Shown in pieces: positions 56,527 through 64,000 of a stretch of 64,000 nt of DNA. Positions within the stretch are counted from its first letter, which is position 1. The number at the start of each line of letters is the position of its first letter. The notes under the pieces are model-generated. The model saw only the letters and a program-made list of their open reading frames with translations, was not told the origin of the DNA and searched no databases. Made by a program: the position numbers and the translations under genes. This DNA comes from Salipiger marinus. Its GTDB lineage: Bacteria > Pseudomonadota > Alphaproteobacteria > Rhodobacterales > Rhodobacteraceae. The stretch is taken from contig NZ_FNEJ01000028.1 in the NCBI RefSeq assembly GCF_900100085.1, positions 1-64,000 of the forward strand, in the 5' to 3' direction.

Positions 56527-59500
56527 TCATTCCGCCGCCTGCGACAGCGGCGCCCCGCCGGCCCGGATCACCGCCAGCAGCTCCGCGCGCCGCAGCGCCG
56601 CCTTTTCCGCATTGGCCTCCTTCACCGGGCCAAAGCCCCGGATCTGCAGCGGCAGTTCCGCCAGCGCCACGATGGCATCGCGGGTGGCGGGCGTCAGCCG
56701 GGGCAGCACCTCGTCAAGATCGGCCTCGTATTGCGTCCTGAGCGCGCGCTCCAGCCGCCGGTCGGCGCTGTAGCCGAAGGGATCGAACGGCGTGCCGCGC
56801 AGAACCCGCAGCTGCGCCAGCAGGGCAAAGCCGCGCAGCATCCAGCCGCCAAAGCGTCGCTTGACCGGACGCCCATCCGATCCCTGCCGCGCCAGCAGCG
56901 GCGGCGCCAGATGGAAGGCCATGTCGAAGCCGGGCTCGAACATGGCCTCGGCCTTGCGCCTTGTGTCGAGATGCAGCCGCGCCACCTCGTATTCGTCCTT
57001 GGGCGCCAGCAGCTTGTGATATCCCAGCGCCACCGCTTCCCGCAGGCGGGCATCCGTGATCCCCTCCAGCCGGGTGCGATAGCGCCGCGCCAGTGCGGCG
57101 CCCTGATAGGCCACCAGATGATCGGCGCGAAAGCTGATCCGCTCCTCCAGCGTGCGCGGCAGCGTCACCACCTTGGGCGCGCTAAGGGCTGCCGCCTCTG
57201 CGGGCGCCACCACGGCCCAGCGACCGATGGCAAAGGCGCGCAGGTTCTGATCGACCGCGGCTCCGTTCAGCCGCAGCGCCTCGGCGATGGCGTCCATCGG
57301 CAAGGGCAGCAGCCCGCGCTGCCATGCCGCGCCAAGGATCATCATGTTGGAATAGATCGAATCCCCCATGCTGGCCTGCGCCAGATCCGTCGCATCGAAC
57401 AGCGCCAGCCGGTCCTTGAGCCGCGCTTCAAGAGACAGGCGCAACTGGTCGGACGGAATGGAAAATTCGGTGTTGCGGGTGAAATCGCCGGTGATGATCT
57501 CATGGCTGTTCACCACGGCCCCGGTGACGCCGCGGCGGGTCAGGCCCAGCGTCTTGGCCCCGGCGCTGACCACCAGATCGCCGCCGATCAGCGCATGCGC
57601 CTCGCCCAAGGCCACGCGAACGGCAGAGATGTCCTCGGGGCGCTTGGCCAGCCGCAGGTGGATATGCACCGCGCCGCCTTTCTGCGCGAGCCCGGCCATT
57701 TCCATCATGCCCGCCCCCAGCCCCGCGATCTGCGCCGCCTGCGCCAGCACCGCGCCAAGCGTCACCACGCCAGTGCCGCCGACGCCGGTGATGACCACGT
57801 TATGCGTGCCGTGGATCTCCGGCAGCACCGGATCGGGCAGATCGGGCAGATCCAGCGTCCGGCCACCACCCTTGCGCCGCCGCGCGCCGTTCAGCGTCAC
57901 GAAGCTGGGGCAGAAGCCGCGCAGACAGGAATAATCCTTGTTGCAGCTTGACTGGTCGATGGCGCGCTTGCGGCCCAGTTCCGTCTCCACCGGCACCAGC
58001 GAGACGCAGTTGGACTGCACCCCGCAATCGCCGCAGCCCTCGCAGACATCGGTGTTGATGAAGACGCGGGTATCGGGGTCGGGAAACTGGCCGCGCTTGC
58101 GGCGGCGGCGCTTTTCGGCGGCACATGTCTGGACATACAGAATGACCGACACGCCCGCGATCTGCGCAAAACGCCGCTGCACGGCGTCAAGATCGGACCG
58201 TTCGTGAACCTCAATACCCTGCGGGAAGTCCTTGAGATCCGGCGCCTCTTTCTCGTCATGCACCACCGCCAGATGCTGCACCCCCATCGCGCGCAGTTCC
58301 TGCGCGATGCGGCCTGCGGTCAGCCCGCCTTCGTTCTTATGGCCGCCGGTCATGGCCACGGCGTCGTTGAACAGGATCTTGTAGGTGATGGTGGTGCCCG
58401 CCGCGAGCGCCGCGCGGATCGCCTGCACCCCGGAATGGTTGTAGGTGCCGTCGCCAAGGTTCTGGAACACATGGCTGCGCGTCGAAAACGGCGCCTCGCC
58501 GATCCAGTTCGCCCCTTCGCCGCCCATATGGGTGAACCCGACCGTGTCGCGGTCCATCCACTGCACCATGTAGTGACAGCCGATCCCGGCATAGGCGCGC
58601 GCGCCTTCGGGCAGCCGGGTGGAGGTGTTGTGCGGACAGCCCGAGCAGAAATAGGGCAGCCGCGCCGCCAGATCCTGCGCATTGTCCGATATTCGCGCCT
58701 CTTCAAGCGCTTGCAGGCCTGCCCTCACCCGGTTCGTGCCCCGGCCTTCCTCGATGAGGATCTCTCCCAGCTTGCCCGCGATCCAGACCGGATCCAGCGC
58801 GCCCCGCGTCGGAAACAGTTCCTCGCGGTGCATGCCGCCCGCGCCGCCTTTGTACCAGCCATAGACCCGCCGCCCGCGCCGGTCGTCAAAGATCGCCTCC
58901 TTGACCTGAAGCTCGATCAGCTTGCGCTTTTCCTCGACGATCACAATCAGATCCAGCCCTTCGGCCCAGTCGTGAAAGCCCTTCATGTCCATGGGCCATG
59001 TCTGGCCCACCTTGTAGGTGGTGAGGCCCAGCCGGTCGGCCTCGGCCTCGGTGATGCCCAGCAGGGACAGGGCATGGACCAGATCGAGCCAGTTCTTGCC
59101 CGCCGCCACCAGACCGATGCGCGCGCCGGGCTTGCCCCAGACCCGCCGGTCCATGCGGTTGGCATGGGAAAATGCCTCGGCGGCGAACCGCTTGTGGTCG
59201 ATCATCCGCGCTTCCTGCGCGTGGGGCGTGTCCACCAGCCGGATGTTCAGCCCGCCGTCGGGCATGTCGAACTCCGGCAGGACCAGCGACATGCGGTCGG
59301 GGCGGCCATCCACAACCGCCGTCGCCTCCACCGTGTCCTTCATCGTCTTGAGCCCGACCCAGACCCCGGCAAAGCGCGACAGCGCCCAGCCATAGATGCC
59401 GTAATCCAGCACCTCCTGCACGCCTGCGGGTGACACCACCGGCATATAGGCATCCACCAGCGCCCATTCCGACTGGTGCAGCACGGTGGAGCTTTCGCCG

Positions 59501-59946
59501 GTATGATCGTCACCCATGGCCATCAGCACGCCGCCATGGCGCGAGGTTCCGGCCATGTTGGCATGGCGCATCACGTCGCCCGACCGGTCCACCCCCGGCC
59601 CTTTGCCATACCACAGGCCGAAGACGCCATCGAAGCGCCCCTCGCCGCGCAGCTCCGCCTGTTGGCTGCCCCAGAGCGCGGTGGCGGCCAGATCCTCGTT
59701 CAGCCCTTCCTGAAAGGTGATGTCGCCCTGCGCCAGCAGCTTGCCCGCGCGGGCCATCTGCAGGTCCACCGCGCCAAGCGGCGAGCCGCGATAGCCGGTG
59801 ACATAGCCTGCGGTGTTGAGCCCGGCGGCGCGGTCGCGCGCCTTCTGCATCAGCATCAGACGCACCAGCGCCTGCGTGCCGTTGAGCAGCACCGGCGATC
59901 TTTCCAGATCGAAACGGTCCTGCAGACTGATCTGCTCTTTGGCCAT
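56527..59946 (-). CDS. Fused indolepyruvate ferredoxin oxidoreductase
   Basis: 1139 aa from MAKEQISLQDRFDLERSPVLLNG. The N-terminal two-thirds correspond to IorA: a pyrimidine-binding region (TGYRGSPLGAVD) and TPP domain with GIGCHYMVQWMDRDTVGFTHMGGEGANW. A cluster region follows (DVCEGCGDCGVQSNCVS, SSCNKDYSCLRGFCPSF). The last third is the IorB gamma domain (GVGGTGVVTLGAVLAQAAQIAGLGAGMMEMAG). It oxidises aryl-pyruvates from aromatic amino acids to acyl-CoA. The fused form is typical of aerobic proteobacteria. A divergent LysR gene lies 165 bp away. Confidence 0.93.
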   Translation of the reverse strand: MAKEQISLQDRFDLERSPVLLNGTQALVRLMLMQKARDRAAGLNTAGYVTGYRGSPLGAVDLQMARAGKLLAQGDITFQEGLNEDLAATALWGSQQAELRGEGRFDGVFGLWYGKGPGVDRSGDVMRHANMAGTSRHGGVLMAMGDDHTGESSTVLHQSEWALVDAYMPVVSPAGVQEVLDYGIYGWALSRFAGVWVGLKTMKDTVEATAVVDGRPDRMSLVLPEFDMPDGGLNIRLVDTPHAQEARMIDHKRFAAEAFSHANRMDRRVWGKPGARIGLVAAGKNWLDLVHALSLLGITEAEADRLGLTTYKVGQTWPMDMKGFHDWAEGLDLIVIVEEKRKLIELQVKEAIFDDRRGRRVYGWYKGGAGGMHREELFPTRGALDPVWIAGKLGEILIEEGRGTNRVRAGLQALEEARISDNAQDLAARLPYFCSGCPHNTSTRLPEGARAYAGIGCHYMVQWMDRDTVGFTHMGGEGANWIGEAPFSTRSHVFQNLGDGTYNHSGVQAIRAALAAGTTITYKILFNDAVAMTGGHKNEGGLTAGRIAQELRAMGVQHLAVVHDEKEAPDLKDFPQGIEVHERSDLDAVQRRFAQIAGVSVILYVQTCAAEKRRRRKRGQFPDPDTRVFINTDVCEGCGDCGVQSNCVSLVPVETELGRKRAIDQSSCNKDYSCLRGFCPSFVTLNGARRRKGGGRTLDLPDLPDPVLPEIHGTHNVVITGVGGTGVVTLGAVLAQAAQIAGLGAGMMEMAGLAQKGGAVHIHLRLAKRPEDISAVRVALGEAHALIGGDLVVSAGAKTLGLTRRGVTGAVVNSHEIITGDFTRNTEFSIPSDQLRLSLEARLKDRLALFDATDLAQASMGDSIYSNMMILGAAWQRGLLPLPMDAIAEALRLNGAAVDQNLRAFAIGRWAVVAPAEAAALSAPKVVTLPRTLEERISFRADHLVAYQGAALARRYRTRLEGITDARLREAVALGYHKLLAPKDEYEVARLHLDTRRKAEAMFEPGFDMAFHLAPPLLARQGSDGRPVKRRFGGWMLRGFALLAQLRVLRGTPFDPFGYSADRRLERALRTQYEADLDEVLPRLTPATRDAIVALAELPLQIRGFGPVKEANAEKAALRRAELLAVIRAGGAPLSQAAE

Positions 59947-60111
59947 GCGCGCCTCCCTTCGCTCATTGCTCGTGCAGTATTCCGCCATAATAGGTCAAAA
60001 ATGCTGACCATCATAGGAAATTTCTGGTGACATTTCCGTGGTAGGGTCGCAGAGCGTTTCCTTGTGCCCATCTCTTCTGTATGGGGTGCCAAAAGCGGAA
60101 AAGTTGTCGGA

Positions 60112-61017
60112 ATGGACTGGGACAAGCTAAGAATATTTCACGCGGTTGCCGATGCCGGCAGCCTGACGCACGCGGGCGACGCGCTGCACCTGTCGCAATC
60201 GGCGGTGTCACGTCAGATTCGCGCGCTGGAGGAGTCGTTGAACACGACGCTTTTCCACCGGCATGCGCGCGGGCTGATTCTCACCGAACAGGGGGAACTG
60301 CTGTTTGACGCCACCGCAGCGATGGCCAAACGCATCGATTCCGCCACCGCTCGCATCCGCGACAGCGAGGAGGAGGTGTTCGGCGAACTGAAGGTCACCA
60401 CCACCCATGGCTTCGGCGTGCTGTGGCTGGCGCCGCGTCTGACCAAGCTCTACGAAAAATACCCCGATCTGCGCATCGACCTGATGCTGGAGGAGCGGGT
60501 GCTGGATCTGCCCATGCGCGAGGCCGATGTGGCGATCCGCATGAAAGAGCCCAGTCAGGCCGATCTGATCCGCAAGCGGCTGATGTCGATCCGGATGCGC
60601 ATGTATGCCTCCCCCGCCTATCTGGAGGCGCGCGGCGTGCCGGAGTCGCTGGAGGATCTGTCGCACCACCGGCTGATCTGCCAGAACACCAGCTCTGCGC
60701 AGGTGACGGCGGGCAAGACGATGATCCAGGATCTGCTGGCCTATGACATCCAGACCTCGCTGACGGTGAACAACTATTTCGGCGTGCTGCAGGCGGTGAT
60801 TTCCAATCTCGGCATCGGGGTGCTGCCCGATTACATCATCGAGGATTTCCCGAACGTGGTCCGCGTCCTGCCAGAGGTGGAATCCAACGAGGTGCCGGTC
60901 TTCCTCGCCTATCCGGAGGAGCTGCGCCATTCCAAGCGGGTCAGTGCCTTCCGCGACTTCGTGCAGGAAGAGATCTTTGCCCATCGCCGCCAGTTGAAGG
61001 CCATGGGCGCGGGCTGA
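60112..61017 (+). CDS. LysR-family regulator divergent from IOR
   Basis: 301 aa from MDWDKLRIFHAVADAGSLTHAGDALHLSQSAVSRQIRALEE. The LysR effector domain follows (FGELKVTTTHGFGVLWLAPRLTKLYEKYPDLRIDLML). The closing region VLQAVISNLGIGVLPDYI is typical. The divergent position suggests that it controls IOR, perhaps with an aromatic 2-oxo acid as ligand; this is inference. Start chosen over one 16 codons upstream because the HTH begins here. Confidence 0.9.
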   Translation: MDWDKLRIFHAVADAGSLTHAGDALHLSQSAVSRQIRALEESLNTTLFHRHARGLILTEQGELLFDATAAMAKRIDSATARIRDSEEEVFGELKVTTTHGFGVLWLAPRLTKLYEKYPDLRIDLMLEERVLDLPMREADVAIRMKEPSQADLIRKRLMSIRMRMYASPAYLEARGVPESLEDLSHHRLICQNTSSAQVTAGKTMIQDLLAYDIQTSLTVNNYFGVLQAVISNLGIGVLPDYIIEDFPNVVRVLPEVESNEVPVFLAYPEELRHSKRVSAFRDFVQEEIFAHRRQLKAMGAG

Positions 61018-61098
61018 CAGTTTTCCGTTTGCCTGCAAACAAAGCGGGCCATGCATTAACTGCATAGCGGCAATGCCAAACTGTCAGTGAGTTGCGGG

Positions 61099-61128
61099 TT
61101 GATCGACTCACAACCGACGACATATTAG
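61099..61128 (+). promoter_or_regulatory. Promoter of the candidate sRNA
   Basis: TTGATC (61099-61104) and TATTAG (61123-61128) with 18 bp spacing, 5-8 bp upstream of a structured segment that ends in a strong terminator. Confidence 0.5.
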
Positions 61129-61132
61129 GCAG

Positions 61133-61216
61133 ATGAAGGCTGAAGCGCCCTCTGGCGCATCATCTTCATACCTCCCTGTTGGACTTCGGCCGAGCCTTGT
61201 GCTCGGCCTTTTTTTT
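61133..61216 (+). ncRNA. Candidate small RNA of about 84 nt
   Basis: 5' hairpin: ATGAAG pairs with CTTCAT and, inside, GCGCC pairs with GGCGC around CTCT. The single-stranded linker ACCTCCCTGTTGGACTT is C-rich (an anti-ribosome-site-like CCTCCC). A terminator hairpin (61188-61208) and eight T close it. A promoter lies just upstream, and the unit stands alone between the LysR and purL genes. C-rich loops of this kind occur in CcsR/alpha-r14-type and other orphan sRNAs of Rhodobacterales. Which family, if any, is not decided. Confidence 0.6.
61188..61216 (+). terminator. Strong Rho-independent terminator
   Basis: An 8-bp stem GGCCGAGC/GCTCGGCC with the loop CTTGT is followed by eight consecutive T, the longest T-run among the terminators in this window. 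Confidence 0.92.
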
Positions 61217-61316
61217 GGCCGTCGCGCGGGTGCTGCGCCGTGGCGGGCGGTCGGGACTTCCCCCCGCGGCTGCATTGCCGTAAAGCGGGCCGCAACGCCG
61301 ACAAAGGGGATTCAGC

Positions 61317-63476
61317 ATGCAGGAACCGGCCATCACCGAAGAGCTTATCGCCGCACATGGCATCAAGCCCGACGAATACGCGCGTATCCTGCAGATCCTG
61401 AACCGAGAGCCGACCTTTACCGAGCTTGGCATCTTTTCGGCGATGTGGAACGAACACTGCTCTTACAAGTCGTCGAAAATCCATCTGCGCAACCTGCCGA
61501 CCAGCGGCCCGCAGGTGATCTGCGGCCCCGGCGAAAATGCCGGTGTGGTCGATATCGGTGACGGGCAGGCCGTGGTCTTCAAGATGGAAAGCCACAACCA
61601 CCCCTCGTATATCGAGCCCTATCAGGGCGCGGCCACCGGGGTGGGCGGCATCCTGCGCGACGTGTTCACCATGGGCGCGCGCCCCATCGCCGCGATGAAC
61701 GCGCTGAGCTTCGGTGACAAGGACCACCCCAAGACCCGGCGACTGGTTCATGGCGTCGTCGAAGGCGTGGGCGGCTATGGCAATGCCTTTGGCGTGCCCA
61801 CCGTGGGCGGCGAGGTGCGGTTCCATTCCGCCTATAACGGCAACTGTCTGGTCAACGCCTTTGCGGCGGGGCTCGCCGATGCCGACAAGATTTTCTACTC
61901 CGCCGCGTCGGGTGTCGGGCGTCCGGTGGTCTATCTGGGCGCCAAGACCGGGCGGGACGGCGTGGGCGGCGCCACCATGGCCAGCGCCGAATTCGACGAA
62001 AGCATCGAGGAAAAGCGCCCCACCGTGCAGGTGGGCGATCCCTTCACCGAAAAGCGCCTGATGGAAGCCTGTCTGGAGCTGATGATGACCGGCGCCGTGA
62101 TCTCCATTCAGGACATGGGGGCTGCGGGCCTGACCTGTTCCGCCGTGGAGATGGGCGACAAGGGCAATCTGGGCGTGCGGCTGGATCTGGAAAAGGTGCC
62201 CGTCCGCGAACGTCACATGACCGCCTACGAGATGATGCTGTCGGAATCGCAGGAACGCATGCTGATGGTGCTCGACCCCGCCAAGGAGGCCGAGGCCAAG
62301 GCGGTGTTCGACAAATGGGATCTGGATTTCGCCATCATCGGCGAGACGATCCCCGAAGACCGCTTCCTCATCATGCTCAATGGCGAGTGCAAGGCAGATC
62401 TGCCGCTGAAGGCGCTGTCGGGCAATGCCCCGGAATATGACCGCCCGTGGCAGCCGACGCCCCCCGCCGCGCCGCTGGACGATGTGCCGGGCATTGATGC
62501 CGTGGACGGGCTGCGCGCGCTGGTCGCTTCGCCCAACTACTGCTCCCGCGAATGGGTTTGGCAGCAGTATGACAGTCAGGTCATGGCCGATACCGTGCGC
62601 ATCCCCGGCTTTGGCGCGGGCGTGATCCGGGTGCATGGCACCGACAAGAAGCTGGCCTTCACCTCGGACGTGACGCCGCGCTACGTCAAGGCCAACCCGG
62701 TCGAAGGTGGCAAGCAGGCAGTGGCCGAGGCCTATCGCAACCTCAGCGCCGTGGGCGCCCTGCCCTTGGCCACCACCGACAACCTGAACTTCGGCAATCC
62801 CGAAAAGCCCGAGATCATGGGCCAGCTTGTGGGTGCGCTGCAGGGCATCGGCGAGGCCTGCCTTGCGCTTGATATGCCCATCGTGTCGGGCAACGTGTCG
62901 CTTTACAACGAAACCGACGGGGTGGGCATCCTGCCCACCCCCACCATCGGCGCCGTGGGCCTGATTGCCGCAGGCGAAGAGCCGATCCTTGGCTTTGCCC
63001 GCGACGGCCATGTGGCGCTGCTGCTGGGACGCAGCGGCAGCCATCTGGGCCAGTCCGCACTGCTGGCAGAGGTGTTCAACCGCGAAGAAGGCGACGCGCC
63101 TGCGGTCGATCTGGCCGAGGAAAAGCGCAATGGCAGCTTCATCCGCGCCAACCGCGACTGGATCAAGTGCTGCACCGATCTCAGCGATGGCGGGCTGGCG
63201 CTGGCCGCGTTCGAGATGGCCGAGGCTTCGGGCGTGGGCGTGCAGCTGGACAGTGGCGATACCGCCGAACTCTTTGGCGAGGATCAGGGCCGTTATCTGA
63301 TCGCCTGCAACTTCGACGCCGCCGAAGCGCTGATGTCCGCTGCCTCGCAGGCTGGGGTGACGCTGTCCAGCGTCGGCAAATTCAGCGGCGACACGATCCG
63401 CATGGGCCAGACCGAGGCAAGCCTTGCCGAATTGTCCGCGCTGTATCGCGGCCGCTTTTGTGAAATATTCGGCTAA
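61317..63476 (+). CDS. purL: Phosphoribosylformylglycinamidine synthase subunit PurL
   Basis: 719 aa, the small PurL form that works with separate PurS and Pur[53 protein letters not shown] (ATP/metal site), and [25 protein letters not shown] are diagnostic. It catalyses the fourth step of purine synthesis. The purS and purQ genes are not in this window. Confidence 0.97.
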   Translation: MQEPAITEELIAAHGIKPDEYARILQILNREPTFTELGIFSAMWNEHCSYKSSKIHLRNLPTSGPQVICGPGENAGVVDIGDGQAVVFKMESHNHPSYIEPYQGAATGVGGILRDVFTMGARPIAAMNALSFGDKDHPKTRRLVHGVVEGVGGYGNAFGVPTVGGEVRFHSAYNGNCLVNAFAAGLADADKIFYSAASGVGRPVVYLGAKTGRDGVGGATMASAEFDESIEEKRPTVQVGDPFTEKRLMEACLELMMTGAVISIQDMGAAGLTCSAVEMGDKGNLGVRLDLEKVPVRERHMTAYEMMLSESQERMLMVLDPAKEAEAKAVFDKWDLDFAIIGETIPEDRFLIMLNGECKADLPLKALSGNAPEYDRPWQPTPPAAPLDDVPGIDAVDGLRALVASPNYCSREWVWQQYDSQVMADTVRIPGFGAGVIRVHGTDKKLAFTSDVTPRYVKANPVEGGKQAVAEAYRNLSAVGALPLATTDNLNFGNPEKPEIMGQLVGALQGIGEACLALDMPIVSGNVSLYNETDGVGILPTPTIGAVGLIAAGEEPILGFARDGHVALLLGRSGSHLGQSALLAEVFNREEGDAPAVDLAEEKRNGSFIRANRDWIKCCTDLSDGGLALAAFEMAEASGVGVQLDSGDTAELFGEDQGRYLIACNFDAAEALMSAASQAGVTLSSVGKFSGDTIRMGQTEASLAELSALYRGRFCEIFG

Positions 63477-63496
63477 GATTCGCCTAATGCGGGCGA

Positions 63497-63661
63497 TGAC
63501 ACTATTCCGGACATTGCCCTTCGCTTGAATCTGAGGCAATTGACCCGCAGTTTCACGGATCGGTCATAGACCTGTCATGTGAGACTGCGGATTTTCGTCG
63601 TGAAGTGTCATATCCTTCTGACACGAACAGCTTTACGGGACGCTCTGGTTCGGCCTGACAC
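63497..63661. promoter_or_regulatory. TGACAC repeats upstream of the last LysR gene
   Basis: The 321-bp gap after purL has no gene. TGACAC occurs at 63497-63502, 63619-63624 and 63656-63661. GTGTCA at 63605-63610 makes the second a perfect dyad GTGTCA-N8-TGACAC. This could be an operator for the following LysR regulator. Confidence 0.4.
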
Positions 63662-63797
63662 GGAGAGGCGGAATTTTTGCGTTCCTGACGTGCTCAGCCA
63701 TTGAGTACGGCTGTTTCCGTTCTACAACTTTAACGGGTAACCATGTTCCTGAGGCTGCGGGGTTTGTGACTTTTTCCTATTTCACGAAACGGAAGAT

Positions 63798-64000
63798 ATG
63801 AATAACTGGGACGATCTGCGTTTCCTCGTCGCGCTATCAAAGACGGGGACCATGACGGCCGCAGCAAAGCTGCTTGGCACGAATACCGCCACGGTTTCAC
63901 GCCGCATCGATCGGCTGTCCGAGGCACTGGGTCGGCCGGCTTTCATCAAGACCTCAGAGGGCTGGCGCCCCTCTGATGCGGTACGCGATCTGATCCATGT
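63798..64000 (+). CDS. LysR-family regulator, N-terminus (partial)
   Basis: The first 67 codons only; cut by the window end. NNWDDLRFLVALSKTGTMTAAAKLLGTNTATVSRRIDRLSEALG is a LysR winged HTH, similar in wording to that of the regulator at 10652-11548 (NWDDLRIFLAVARGESL). GGAAG precedes the ATG. Targets unknown. Confidence 0.85.
   Translation, partial: MNNWDDLRFLVALSKTGTMTAAAKLLGTNTATVSRRIDRLSEALGRPAFIKTSEGWRPSDAVRDLIH

Noticed and set aside
61133-61561. 142-codon plus-strand frame over the sRNA and purL start
   Set aside because: Runs through a strong terminator and into purL in another frame; the structured RNA and purL explain the segment better.
61125-63539. 804-codon open frame on the minus strand
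   Set aside because: Antisense of purL; no start signal and no domain content.

Overview
The window is GC-rich chromosomal DNA from an alphaproteobacterium, most likely a member of the Rhodobacteraceae/Paracoccaceae. Evidence: a circularly permuted two-piece tmRNA with the tag ANDNRAPVALAA, an alphaproteobacterial-type SspB, an OxyR/KatA divergon, two full CtrA boxes (TTAA-N7-TTAA), a fused indolepyruvate ferredoxin oxidoreductase, and many small proteins that I associate with this order. No assignment was checked by database search.

Region 1 (1-6.2 kb) is an integrated element whose left end lies outside the window. A tyrosine integrase and an excisionase-like gene abut the 3' end of tRNA-Leu(CAA). 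A divergent repressor/Cro-type switch separates a tightly coupled minus-strand operon ending in a zinc-finger/Toprim primase from a plus-strand operon leading to xis and int. Copies of one 14-bp operator lie at both promoters. The layout resembles a phage satellite (PICI/P4-like) or the early region of a small prophage.

Region 2 (6.3-32.3 kb) is mostly core genome: YqaA-like membrane protein, DsbB, gap, coaD, a CBS protein, a LysR/mmsA divergon, ssrA, chrA, sspB, a methyltransferase, fumC, lipA, an SMR exporter of the Gdx/SugE type preceded by a candidate guanidine-II riboswitch, oxyR/katA, an MttB-like methyltransferase, a delta-class carbonic anhydrase, guaA and an EamA permease.

Region 3 (32.3-38.2 kb) carries a CtrA box upstream of a small ORF and a degenerate isochorismatase-like gene. 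It then holds a compact uronate-oxidation cluster: uronate dehydrogenase, a GntR/FadR regulator, galactarolactone cycloisomerase and KdgD, leading from hexuronate toward 2-oxoglutarate semialdehyde. A lipoprotein hydrolase follows.

Region 4 (38.2-43.8 kb) starts with about 1.9 kb of gene-free but stop-poor DNA. A chemoreceptor paired with a stand-alone secreted PDC/Cache-like sensor follows, then a glycosyltransferase-like gene and an EmrE-like exporter.

Region 5 (43.8-64 kb) contains typA, a cupin, alaS with two DUF1330 genes, and a CtrA-box-preceded operon. That operon encodes a protein built of eight FTSGA(AP) repeats, a 354-aa alpha-helical unknown and an EamA permease. Then come xthA, bolA-grxD, ccmE, murI, fused IOR with a divergent LysR, a candidate structured sRNA with its own promoter and terminator, purL, and the start of another LysR gene. 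The FTSGAAP operon is the best candidate for an undescribed system. The next best are the satellite switch, the riboswitch-gdx unit and the sRNA.
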